Below, piece after piece: positions 1-6,860 of a stretch of DNA of 13,739 nucleotides. The position numbers and the translations under genes were made by a program. Every line of letters starts with the position of its first letter. The stretch's first letter is position 1. The DNA is taken from NCBI GenBank assembly GCA_945861235.1, contig CAMATV010000040.1, forward strand, positions 1 through 13,739. Direction: 5' to 3'. The notes under the pieces were generated by a model. That model did not search any database. It was not told where the DNA came from and saw only the letters and a list, made by a program, of their open reading frames with translations. Origin of the DNA: Opitutus sp. GAS368 (GTDB lineage: Bacteria > Verrucomicrobiota > Verrucomicrobiia > Opitutales > Opitutaceae).

Positions 1-751
1 TCCGGCCGTTGCCGGAGAAACCGAGATTTACAACGGGGCGATCAAAGCGCCGCCCCAGGATCGCCGTATGCACCATGCCGGGCCGCGATGCGCTGGCTCC
101 GTGCGTGATCGACGTGCCGTAAAACACGATCGGCTTGACCGTGCGCGGCGCGAGCGCCTCGAATTTCGCGTTGGGTGGCACGCCGAGAGAAAGTTTTTCG
201 ACGCCGTTGTAGAGCGGGAGATAGACCGCGTATTCGCGGAATCCCGGCGCCAGCCCCGCGATGATTTCCTGCCGCATGGTTTTCTTGTCGGGCCGCGAGA
301 CACCGACCCAGCGCCACTTGCCCGCTTCGTCCCGCGCGTAGAGGTCGAGCCCACTCGCGCCGATTGGCGTCATGTTGGCACCGTTGAGCTTTTCCTTGAG
401 CACCGTGGAGTCCGCCCAGATCATCGCCGCATCCGTCTTGAAGCGCACCATCATGCCGGCGCTGTCGCGGCTGAGTCCCCATACGGCCGCCGTCACCTTC
501 CCGTCGGCCACGGCGGGGAGCCGGTCATACCAGCGCTTACGTTCCATCTCCGGCCACGCGCGGCCTTCGACGCCCCAGCTCGTTACATCGTGCCACGCGA
601 GCGGTGGCTCGACCAGTTGTTTCGTTGCCGCTGCGGGTGCAGTCGTGGCAGCCGATTTTTTCGTGGCGGTGTCCTGGGCAAACCCAGCCGAGACCAAGAC
701 GAGGGCGGCTGAAAGGAGTGCGAGGCGGGAGAGCGGGTTTGTCAGGGACAT
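1..751 (-). CDS. Secreted SGNH/GDSL esterase with GxDLY N-terminal domain (partial, C-terminus beyond left edge)
   Basis: Reading the minus strand from ATG at 749-751 gives 250 codons without a stop, running off the window. Residues 1-25 are a Sec signal peptide (hydrophobic core LALLSAALVLVSAGFA, cleavage near AQ). Residues about 50-205 form a beta-rich domain containing GASGLDLYAR at 131-140, the signature of the GxDLY domain that precedes SGNH hydrolases. The catalytic domain then begins with YGTSITHG at 211-218; Ser214 is the expected nucleophile (block I). NLGFSGNG at 242-249 is block II with the oxyanion Gly. The Asp/His block lies outside the window. Family knowledge: such proteins are exported carbohydrate or acyl esterases that remove acyl groups from glycans; the substrate cannot be read here. 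It is divergent from the haem-binding-like gene at 960, with a 208-bp gap that should hold both promoters. Function class is secure, substrate unknown. Confidence 0.9.
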   Translation of the reverse strand, partial: MSLTNPLSRLALLSAALVLVSAGFAQDTATKKSAATTAPAAATKQLVEPPLAWHDVTSWGVEGRAWPEMERKRWYDRLPAVADGKVTAAVWGLSRDSAGMMVRFKTDAAMIWADSTVLKEKLNGANMTPIGASGLDLYARDEAGKWRWVGVSRPDKKTMRQEIIAGLAPGFREYAVYLPLYNGVEKLSLGVPPNAKFEALAPRTVKPIVFYGTSITHGASASRPGMVHTAILGRRFDRPVVNLGFSGNGR

Positions 752-959
752 AGTGGATACGGGGTGGAGCGGAGCAGATCGGTTAAGACCAGAGTGGAGC
801 GATTCGGCGCGAGGCTTTCCCGATCCGAGGCGCGCTGCAATCCACGAAATTTTCGGATCGGCATGCGTCCCCATCCCCGGCTAGCGTTTGCGCCGTTCTC
901 CGTTTTTCGTCAGTCACCTTCATTCAGCCTCTACTAAAACCAACCCCCGCCGTCATCCC

Positions 960-1445
960 ATGAAGCTCCTCCTCACTCGCTCCTTGCTCCTTGTCACCAC
1001 GCTGGTCGCGCTCGGCGCGCTGCCACTTCGCGCCCAAACGCTCAGTAAGCCGACGGTCAGCCTCGAACTCGCCAAGAAGATCGCGGCCAAGGCCCACGCC
1101 GAAGCCGCCAAGAGCAAACTGACCGTGGTGATCGCGATCATCGACGACGGCGGCAGTCTCGTTTACCTCGAACGCATGGACGGCACGCAGCTCGGCAGCA
1201 TCGTCGTCGCGCAGGAAAAAGCCACGACGGCCCTGAAATTCAAACGCTCCAGTAAAGTTTTCGAAGACATGGTTGCCGGTGGACGCAACGCGGTGCTCTC
1301 CCTCCCCGGAGTCGTCGCCATCGAGGGCGGCCTTCCCTTGGTGGTTGACGGTGCCTTCATTGGCGCGATCGGCATCAGCGGAGCCAAATCAGCGGAAGAC
1401 GGCGTCATTGCGCAGGCCGGCCTCGCCGCGCTGGCCAAGCCGTGA
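960..1445 (+). CDS. Secreted HbpS/GlcG-like protein (Haem_degrading/DUF336 family)
   Basis: 161 residues. The start at 960 is chosen because it directly begins a signal peptide (MKLLLTRSLLLVTTLVALG, probable cleavage after LRAQ near residue 26); the frame is open upstream but not coding-like. The mature part is one complete GlcG/HbpS domain: VVIAIIDDGGSLVYLERMDG at about 56-75, the helix AQEKATTALKFKR at 84-96, GGLPLVVDGAFIGAIGISG at 123-141, and a closing SAEDG...AGLAAL. Family members bind haem or small corrinoid- or haem-like ligands, or act as accessory proteins of glycolate and diol pathways. The signal peptide indicates periplasmic or outer location. No pathway partner is adjacent: the neighbours are an SGNH esterase (divergent) and a SET protein (convergent). 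Ligand is unknown. A 19-codon frame overlaps its stop (see findings). Confidence 0.88.
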   Translation: MKLLLTRSLLLVTTLVALGALPLRAQTLSKPTVSLELAKKIAAKAHAEAAKSKLTVVIAIIDDGGSLVYLERMDGTQLGSIVVAQEKATTALKFKRSSKVFEDMVAGGRNAVLSLPGVVAIEGGLPLVVDGAFIGAIGISGAKSAEDGVIAQAGLAALAKP

Positions 1446-1874
1446 TGATGGGCTGCGACGGAGGGCGGCTCGGCATCGGCATCACGCTCGAAGCGCGCGA
1501 TTGAAGGGAATCCCGCCCGCTCCCGTCCGAGAGCCAGTCCGCCGGCACCGGAAAAAAGTTCAGTGGAGCGCAGGGTGTTGACTTAGACTCGTTGTCGGAG
1601 ACGTCGCGGCAATCAAACGGGGTGCGACCCAGCGGACCTTGGGTGGTGGGTCCGATCCTTCAGGGAGACTCGCCAATCGTTCGATGAGCGGCCGTCAAAA
1701 GTACGGCGGACTTCAGTCCGCCCACTGCGGCGCGTTGCGGGAGTCTATTTTGCGGGTTTCGATGAGCGCAGGGGAGTCAGGTTGCTTCGCGGGGATGACG
1801 CTCAACGGATGTTCCTGTCATGCGCTGCCCGCTACCCGCTGGGCCCGCTCGGCACGGGGGATGCGGCGCAGGCG
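1446..1874. other. Intergenic gap between two convergent genes
   Basis: 429 bases with no supportable gene. It holds a 20-codon frame (1445-1504) overlapping the upstream stop, a GACCCA/TGGGTC inverted pair (1626-1631 and 1647-1652), and a strong short hairpin at 1705-1722. Both flanking genes end into this region, so terminators are expected here; the hairpin is the only clear candidate and has no U-run. The remainder shows no conserved protein motif in any frame that I could recognise. Confidence 0.5.
1705..1722. repeat. Short GC-rich hairpin, REP-like
   Basis: GGCGGAC (1705-1711), loop TTCA, GTCCGCC (1716-1722): a perfect 7-bp stem with a tetraloop. It lies in the gap between the convergent haem-binding-like and SET genes. 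It could end transcription from either side or be a copy of a dispersed repeat; neither can be decided from one copy. Confidence 0.6.
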
Positions 1875-2438
1875 TCAGCGTTGGGCGCTGTTCACGATGA
1901 AGCCGGGGCACCGGGGCGCGCCGCAGCGGCACGGATGCAGCGGCCACTCGGCGAAGGCGAAGCCGTAGTCGAAGGTGAGCTCGGCGCCGGCAGGGATGTC
2001 GCGGCGCGCGGTGATCCACACGCGGCCGCGGGTCACCTCGATGCGGCAGTTCGGGGCGCACGAGTGGTTGATGAGACGCGCGACGTTGCGGCGGGTGCGG
2101 CCGTCGAGGTCGTGGCGACGCGTGAGGTTGAAGATGTAAACGGAGTCGTCGTCGCCGCGGCGTTGGCGGGCGAGGCGTTGCGTCTCGCGGCGGGCGGCCT
2201 CGGCCTTGGTAATCCGTTCGCCGGTGTATTCGATCACGGGCGTGCCGTCGGGGATCAGCTCGCGCGCGTAGACTCCACGGCCGTGGATGGTGGATTGCCC
2301 GGCAGTGATCCAGCGGTCCGCCGCCGCCCGATGCGGGCGAACCGGGCGGGCGGATTTTTTGGAGCGGACGACATGGGCGGTCATGCCGATGCAATCGGGC
2401 ATCGCGGCGGGGGCGGCAAACGGTTTCGTTGACGTCAT
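1875..2438 (-). CDS. SET-domain protein-lysine methyltransferase
   Basis: 187 residues from ATG at 2436-2438. SET hallmarks are all present: STIHGRGVYA at 49-58 (SAM-binding start), the pseudoknot NHSCAPNC at 124-131, ELTFDYGF at 153-160 with the catalytic-site Tyr, and a post-SET zinc motif HPCRCGAPRC (Cys170, 172, 177) that pairs with the Cys of NHSC. Family knowledge: SET enzymes transfer methyl from S-adenosylmethionine to lysine side chains; bacterial examples modify chromatin proteins, ribosomal proteins or host histones. The N-terminal 45 residues are basic and unconserved-looking. Start choice: GGCGAGGAAG lies just upstream of 2438 (close spacing); ATG at 2384 (169 residues, before TAHVV) is an alternative. 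The frame is open further to 2672 but that part overlaps the divergent gene at 2497. The partner gene and target protein are unknown; no histone-like gene is in the window. Confidence 0.9.
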   Translation of the reverse strand: MTSTKPFAAPAAMPDCIGMTAHVVRSKKSARPVRPHRAAADRWITAGQSTIHGRGVYARELIPDGTPVIEYTGERITKAEAARRETQRLARQRRGDDDSVYIFNLTRRHDLDGRTRRNVARLINHSCAPNCRIEVTRGRVWITARRDIPAGAELTFDYGFAFAEWPLHPCRCGAPRCPGFIVNSAQR

Positions 2439-2496
2439 CTTCCTCGCCAAACCCAGCACTCCGAGTAGAGGCTGCGGTGTCCGCGAATACCCCACT

Positions 2497-4278
2497 ATGA
2501 AAACTCGTCGAGATTTCCTGCGCGCGACCGCTGTCGGCGCGACCGCAGCCACCGGTTGGCCCCGCTTGGTGGCGGGTGCGGACGAAGCGTCGCGTGCGAT
2601 GCCGGCCGGTGCGCCGGCGGCCCGGCCAGCGGCGGCAAATTCTGTGACGGCGCGGCATCGCAACCTGTTCAACGGCGACAGTTGTGTGTTTTTCTACAAC
2701 CCGGAGAAATGGCAGCCGGAAGGCGGGCCCTATTCGGCGAAGGCGATCCACCGCTATGTAGACGTGCTGGCGGACAACGGCGTCGATACGTTTCTCGTCA
2801 ACGCGAACGCGTCGAACGCGTGGTATCCCAGCAAGACGTTGCCGACGATCCTTGACGGCTACCGGCGCGGCGACCGGGAATTTTTCCGCGGGCATGCGAT
2901 CTGCGCGGGCGCGACCGAGCCGGCGGCGGTGGAGAAGTTTTTGGACAGCACCGTCGCGTTTTTTAACCTCTATGTGGATCTGATGGACGCGGGCGTAGAC
3001 TGGCTGGCGGAGGCGGCGAAGGCGTGTCGGCGGCGCGGGGTGTCGCCGTGGGTGAGCATTCGGATGAACGACATGCACGGGCACCGCAACTACGAGGGCA
3101 GCCATTTCAATGCGCCGTTGCTGAAGCGAAAGGAGATGCGGCTGTCGCGCAGCGCGTATTCGCCGACGATGTGGATTCCCGATTACCGCGAGGGGCTGAA
3201 CTACGCGCGGCCGGAGGTGCGAGCCTACCTGATGGCGCAGATCAGGGAGGTCGTCGAGGATTACGATTACGAGGGGCTGGAGTTGGACTGGTGGCGCAAC
3301 CCGCTCTGCTGCGAGCCGGACGCGACAGCGGAAACGGTCGAGATGATGAACGCCTGGTTTCGCGAAGTCCGCGCGCTCACCGAACGCCGCGCGCAGCGGA
3401 CCGGGCGGCCGTTTCCGCTGGGATTTCGGATGCCGGGGCGGCTCGATGCGCTCAAGTCGATCGGGATCGATGTCGTGACGCTGTGCCGCGAGGGGACGCT
3501 CGATTTCATCTGTCCGTCGCATTTTTGGCGGACCTCGTGGGACATGCCGCACGACGAGCTGCGCCGGCAGGTGGGCGAACGCGTCGCGATCTACGGCGTG
3601 ATCGAGGACGGCGTGAACCGCATGGCGGCGGCGGTGCCGACGATTCCGCTCACGCGCGACATGCGCTACATCTCGGCGAGCCACGAGTTGATGCGGGGCA
3701 ACGCGGCGGGCAAACTCGCGCTCGGGGCGGACGGGATCGAGTGCTACAATTTTTTCTGCACGGACCAGGCGAAGATCCCCGGCGTGATTTCGGATTACGC
3801 GACGCTGCGCGACCTCCACCGGCTGGAAGCGTTGCGCGGCCGGCCGAAGCATTATGCGTTCTCCGACCAGGGGAGTCCGTTCGTGCAGATTCCGTTTGAG
3901 CGCGTCCCGCAGGTCCCGGTGGTGTTGGAGCGCGGTTGGATCAAGGCGTTTACGTTGCCGATGTGCACCGAACCGAGGGATCGGGGGTTGGAGCTGGTGA
4001 TCCAAGTCGTGCTCAAGGCGGACGATGTCGTGGGGGAACTGCCGGTGGCGTTCAACGGTTGCTGGCCGCGCCGCGAGCACACGGCGTCGGACCGGCTGTT
4101 GTTTCCGTGTGGCGCCTTCACGCACCACGCGGCGGCGAACCGCGGCTACGAGGTCAAATTCCCCGTTTCGCTCGTGCGCGAAGGCTGGAATGAAATCACG
4201 GTCGAGAATGGCGGCGATCGGACGATCACCGTCGTCGGGATCGAGCTCGCGGTTCGGGCGGGGGCATCGTCGGCGTGA
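2497..4278 (+). CDS. Tat-exported TIM-barrel glycoside-hydrolase-like protein
   Basis: 593 residues. The start at 2497 places a twin-arginine signal (KTRRDFLRATAVG) at the very N-terminus, so the upstream open frame (to 2287), antisense to the SET gene, is not used. After an Ala/Pro-rich linker (about 25-50) a barrel-like domain follows: NGVDTFLVNAN at 94-104, GVSPWVSIRMND at 181-192, GLELDWWRNP at 260-269 with acidic residues at the end of a predicted beta strand, LDFICPSHFW at 335-344 and GADGIECYNFF at 410-420. This order resembles glycosyl-hydrolase-like barrels with acidic catalytic residues on strand ends. Residues about 475-588 look like a C-terminal beta-sandwich (VEVKF..., GWNEITVENGG), as in carbohydrate-associated modules. 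Substrate and even enzymatic activity are inferred, not shown. Family name not recognised with certainty. Divergent from the SET gene by 58 bp. Confidence 0.82.
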   Translation: MKTRRDFLRATAVGATAATGWPRLVAGADEASRAMPAGAPAARPAAANSVTARHRNLFNGDSCVFFYNPEKWQPEGGPYSAKAIHRYVDVLADNGVDTFLVNANASNAWYPSKTLPTILDGYRRGDREFFRGHAICAGATEPAAVEKFLDSTVAFFNLYVDLMDAGVDWLAEAAKACRRRGVSPWVSIRMNDMHGHRNYEGSHFNAPLLKRKEMRLSRSAYSPTMWIPDYREGLNYARPEVRAYLMAQIREVVEDYDYEGLELDWWRNPLCCEPDATAETVEMMNAWFREVRALTERRAQRTGRPFPLGFRMPGRLDALKSIGIDVVTLCREGTLDFICPSHFWRTSWDMPHDELRRQVGERVAIYGVIEDGVNRMAAAVPTIPLTRDMRYISASHELMRGNAAGKLALGADGIECYNFFCTDQAKIPGVISDYATLRDLHRLEALRGRPKHYAFSDQGSPFVQIPFERVPQVPVVLERGWIKAFTLPMCTEPRDRGLELVIQVVLKADDVVGELPVAFNGCWPRREHTASDRLLFPCGAFTHHAAANRGYEVKFPVSLVREGWNEITVENGGDRTITVVGIELAVRAGASSA

Positions 4279-4335
4279 CCGGAGTAGCCGTTCGCCAAAC
4301 TGCCAAGTGCCTCCGTTGTCGACGGATTGTCAGAA

Positions 4336-4391
4336 ATGCCGAATCCGCAAAAAATTCTCCTGATTGATGACGACGCCACGATGGCCGGGCC
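4336..4391 (+). pseudogene. N-terminal remnant of a response-regulator receiver domain
   Basis: ATG at 4336 opens a frame reading MPNPQKILLIDDDATMA, which is the classic first beta strand of a CheY-like receiver domain with the acidic Mg-binding pair (DD). After about 17 codons the similarity stops: the next residues are unrelated and the frame runs into the inverted-repeat element at 4433. No phosphoacceptor Asp, Thr/Ser or Lys positions follow. I read it as a broken 5' end of a two-component regulator gene, with the rest deleted or displaced. The short length makes chance similarity possible but the match to the strand and acidic pocket is good. Confidence 0.5.
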
Positions 4392-4432
4392 TAGAGAACC
4401 GTGCGCCGTGTCGGTTGGGCGGAAGGATGTAA

Positions 4433-4570
4433 CAGGAAGTGAGGTCGGCGGATCGATTGGCATGGGCGTCTCGCCCATGGGATCGGAAACGAGTGGGCCG
4501 GAGGCCCGCTCGTGCACGGGCGAGACGCCCGTGCCACTCAACCCGCGCCCTCCGCCGACCTCATTTCCTG
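4433..4570. repeat. 138-bp inverted-repeat element with three internal hairpins (REP/MITE-like)
   Basis: Terminal arms of 20 bp (4433-4452 and 4551-4570) are inverted repeats with one mismatch; each reads CAGGAAgTGAGGTCGGCGGA inward (second arm has A at the lower-case position). Inside lie three near-perfect hairpins with 3-base loops: CATGGGCG-TCT-CGCCCATG (4461-4479), GAGTGGGCC-GGA-GGCCCGCTC (4491-4511, one G-T pair) and GCACGGGCG-AGA-CGCCCGTGC (4514-4534). Hairpins one and three share the core GGGCG/CGCCC. The whole could fold as a cloverleaf. No transposase gene is inside. No clear target-site duplication flanks it. Such GC-rich hairpin units are dispersed in many Verrucomicrobiota genomes, as I recall; copy number cannot be tested here. 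Confidence 0.8.
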
Positions 4571-4648
4571 ATACACCCTGGGCGGGAGGTGGGGGGAGAA
4601 TGGCGGTTGCCGATGGCCGGCGGGTGGCTATGACCGTAGGCGGCTCCG

Positions 4649-4664
4649 CCCGCCAAATGGCGGG
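4649..4664. repeat. Hairpin 12 bp before the downstream start codon
   Basis: CCCGCC (4649-4654), loop AAAT, GGCGGG (4659-4664), preceded by an overlapping GGCGG-CT-CCGCC pair (4640-4650). It ends 12 bases before the ATG at 4677, in the place where a ribosome binding site would be expected, and no Shine-Dalgarno sequence is visible there. It may be another dispersed repeat unit or may limit translation of the next gene. Confidence 0.45.
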
Positions 4665-4676
4665 TCTCCCGCGTTT

Positions 4677-5765
4677 ATGAAAACCTCCCTCCGGCATGTC
4701 CTGTTACTGTTCGTCGCTCTCGGTTCACTTTTTGGTCAGGCCAAAGACGAACCCATTGATTTCAACCACGCGCGCCAGCTCATGGAGCGCCAGCGAAGTG
4801 GCGCGACGCTGAGCGCCGACGAGAAGGCCGATGTCGCCCGCGCCGTGGCGGCCCGCAACGCCGGCGGCGGGGGCCGTCCGGCCAACCAACGCAAGGCACC
4901 GGAGCGCATCACGCCGCTGACCGACCTTGGCGCGGCCGGTCGCTACGAAGGCGAAGACGGCGGGCTCTACGGCGGCGGGCAAAACACTCCGCCGGAGGGG
5001 CAGCGGCGCGCGGCGCTGGAGCAGCTCGCGAAGATCCGCCCGCTCAATGCGACCGGCGAACCGGCGGACGACGGCATCATCGGGTTCGTGGCCATCAGCA
5101 TGTCGAACGCGACGCAGGAGTTTTCCCGTTTCAAACAAATCGCCGATGGCTCGCCGCTGAAATCCGCGCGCGTCACGATCGTCGACTGTGCGCAGGGCGG
5201 GCAGGCGATGGCGCAGTGGGTGCCGGCGGACGGGCGGCCGTGGGCGGAGGCGAAGCGCCGGCTCGCGACGGCGAAAGTTTCCCCATCACAGGTGCAGGTC
5301 GCGTGGATCAAGCTCGCGAACGTGGGTCCGTCGGGCTCCTTGCAAGAGCATGGGCGCAAGCTGGAGAGCGACACGCTCGCGGTGCTGCGGCACGCGCGGG
5401 CTTTGTTTCCGAATCTCCGCATCGCCTACCTCTGCAGCCGCACCTACGGCGGCTACGCGACGGGCGGGCTCAACCCCGAGCCCTATGCATTTGAAAGCGG
5501 GTTCGCCGCGCGCTGGCTCATCCAGCGACAGGTGAAGGGCGACGCGGAACTTGCGCTCACGAAGGTGCCGTTGCTCCTCTGGGGACCGTATCTCTGGGCT
5601 GACGGTACGCGGGGCCGTAAGATCGACGGGCTCGTGTGGGAACATGGTGACTTCGGCGAAGATGGCGTGCATCCGAGCAATGCGGGGCGGCAGAAAGTCG
5701 CCGAACTGTTGTTGGATTTTTGTACGACCGATCCGCTGGCGAAACCGTGGTTCACGGGAAAATAA
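4677..5765 (+). CDS. Secreted divergent SGNH-hydrolase-like protein
   Basis: 362 residues. A signal peptide occupies 1-21 (LRHVLLLFVALGSLFGQ). Residues 28-62 form a charged helical stretch (ARQLMERQRSGATLSADEKA), a pattern common in exported planctomycete and verrucomicrobial proteins. The main domain starts near 134: GFVAISMSNATQEF (136-149) occupies the position of block I; VDCAQGGQAM (169-178) that of block II; KLANVGP (212-218) that of block III with its Asn; and EDGVHPSNAG (328-337) is a good block V with Asp329 and His332. The canonical GDS is absent; Ser143 or Ser141 would be the nucleophile. Role inferred as an exported acyl or carbohydrate esterase, or a degenerate binding relative. 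It lies 8 bp before the RsmH-like gene, so the two may share a transcript. No Shine-Dalgarno is visible; a hairpin sits just upstream. Confidence 0.8.
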   Translation: MKTSLRHVLLLFVALGSLFGQAKDEPIDFNHARQLMERQRSGATLSADEKADVARAVAARNAGGGGRPANQRKAPERITPLTDLGAAGRYEGEDGGLYGGGQNTPPEGQRRAALEQLAKIRPLNATGEPADDGIIGFVAISMSNATQEFSRFKQIADGSPLKSARVTIVDCAQGGQAMAQWVPADGRPWAEAKRRLATAKVSPSQVQVAWIKLANVGPSGSLQEHGRKLESDTLAVLRHARALFPNLRIAYLCSRTYGGYATGGLNPEPYAFESGFAARWLIQRQVKGDAELALTKVPLLLWGPYLWADGTRGRKIDGLVWEHGDFGEDGVHPSNAGRQKVAELLLDFCTTDPLAKPWFTGK

Positions 5766-5773
5766 AATTCGCC

Positions 5774-6856
5774 ATGTCCGTTCCTGAAATTACGCCGCCC
5801 GCTCCGGGGGAGTCGAACGTTCCGCACCGGCGGCGTCCGCGTTACGCGGGCAAGAATCCGCGGCGGTTTGAGGACAAATACAAGGAGCACGATCCTGCGC
5901 GTTATGCGGCCGATGTGGCCAAGGTGATCGCGTCCGGCAAGACGCCGGCGGGCAGCCACCGGCCGATTATGGTGGCGGAAATTCTCGAAGTGCTCGCGTT
6001 GCGGCCGGGCGAACTGGCGGTGGATTGCACGCTCGGCTTCGGCGGACACGCGCGGGAAATGCTGGCGATGCTCGCACCCGGCGGACGGCTGATCGGCTTG
6101 GATGTCGATCCGGTCGAGCATCCGAAAACGACCGCGCGCCTGCGCGAGGCCGGCTGCGGCGAGGAGGTGTTTACGGCGGTCCGCTCCAATTTCGCGGGCT
6201 TGCCGAAGGTGCTCGCGGAACTCGGGCTGGGCGGAGCGGATGCCATTTTGGCCGACCTGGGCGTTTCCTCGATGCAGATCGATGATCCGGGGCGCGGCTT
6301 CACCTTCAAGAGCGACGGTCCGCTGGATCTACGGCTGAATCCCTCGCGCGCGCCGTCGGCGACGGAATGGCTCGCGCGGGTGGCGGCGATCGATCTGGCG
6401 GTGGCGCTCACGGATAACGCCGATGAACCGCAGGCCGAATTACTCGCGCGCGAATTGGTGGCAGGCCGAAATGCGGCGCCGATCACGCGCACGTTGCAAC
6501 TCGCCGACCTGCTCCGGACGATTCTACGACGGCACTCCCGGCGTCGCGATCCCGAGGCGGACGACGATTGTGTGCGCCGCGTTTTTCAGGCGATCCGGAT
6601 CGCGGTGAATGATGAGTTTGGCGTGCTTGATCTTTTCTTACGCCACCTTCCTTCGTGCCTGAACGCCGGTGGACGGGTGGCGATTTTGACGTTTCACTCC
6701 GGTGAGGATCGCCGGGTGAAACATGCTTTTCGCGCCGGTGTAAGCGCGGGAATTTTTTCCGCGACGAACGACGAGGTGGGCCGCGCGGGTCATGAAGAAC
6801 GGCGGGCAAACCCGCGCAGCTCCTCGGCGAAACTCCGCTGGGCCGTGCGGGCGTGA
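5774..6856 (+). CDS. RsmH-family (MraW-like) SAM-dependent methyltransferase, N-terminally extended paralog
   Basis: 360 residues. RsmH family motifs in order: GSHRPIMVAEIL (60-71), DCTLGFGGHAREM (84-96, SAM site), LIGLDVDP (106-113), ILADLGVSSMQIDDPGRGF (158-176), DGPLDLRLNP (181-190), VFQAIRIAVNDEF (270-282), GGRVAILTFHSGEDRRVK (299-316) and a closing SSAKLRWAVRA. Family members methylate N4 of C1402 in 16S rRNA. Two things set this one apart: a basic 60-residue N-terminus with RRRPRYAGKNPRRFEDKYKE, and lack of the dcw cell-division neighbours (no mraZ, ftsL, ftsI) that accompany true rsmH. I recall an RsmH-like paralog family with such an RY.G..P..F..KYKE...TPAG.HRPI leader; its substrate is not established to my knowledge. 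The start at 5774 keeps that leader. The stop is 4 bp from the convergent ParB-like stop. Confidence 0.88.
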   Translation: MSVPEITPPAPGESNVPHRRRPRYAGKNPRRFEDKYKEHDPARYAADVAKVIASGKTPAGSHRPIMVAEILEVLALRPGELAVDCTLGFGGHAREMLAMLAPGGRLIGLDVDPVEHPKTTARLREAGCGEEVFTAVRSNFAGLPKVLAELGLGGADAILADLGVSSMQIDDPGRGFTFKSDGPLDLRLNPSRAPSATEWLARVAAIDLAVALTDNADEPQAELLARELVAGRNAAPITRTLQLADLLRTILRRHSRRRDPEADDDCVRRVFQAIRIAVNDEFGVLDLFLRHLPSCLNAGGRVAILTFHSGEDRRVKHAFRAGVSAGIFSATNDEVGRAGHEERRANPRSSSAKLRWAVRA

Positions 6857-6860
6857 GCCC

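Noticed and set aside
68..712. Plus-strand open frame of 214 codons at the left edge
   Set aside because: The opposite strand encodes a clear SGNH esterase with signal peptide and GxDLY motif; the plus frame has no recognisable domain.
2287..2496. Upstream extension of the Tat hydrolase-like frame
   Set aside because: It overlaps the SET gene and would bury the twin-arginine signal, which must be N-terminal.
1777..4128. 783-codon open frame on the minus strand
   Set aside because: It is antisense to the Tat hydrolase-like gene, its product is Arg/Pro/His-rich without motifs, and long open antisense frames are expected at this GC content.
5774..6856. Naming the methyltransferase rsmH/mraW outright
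   Set aside because: The dcw neighbours are absent and the N-terminal leader differs from canonical RsmH, so a gene symbol would overstate the case.
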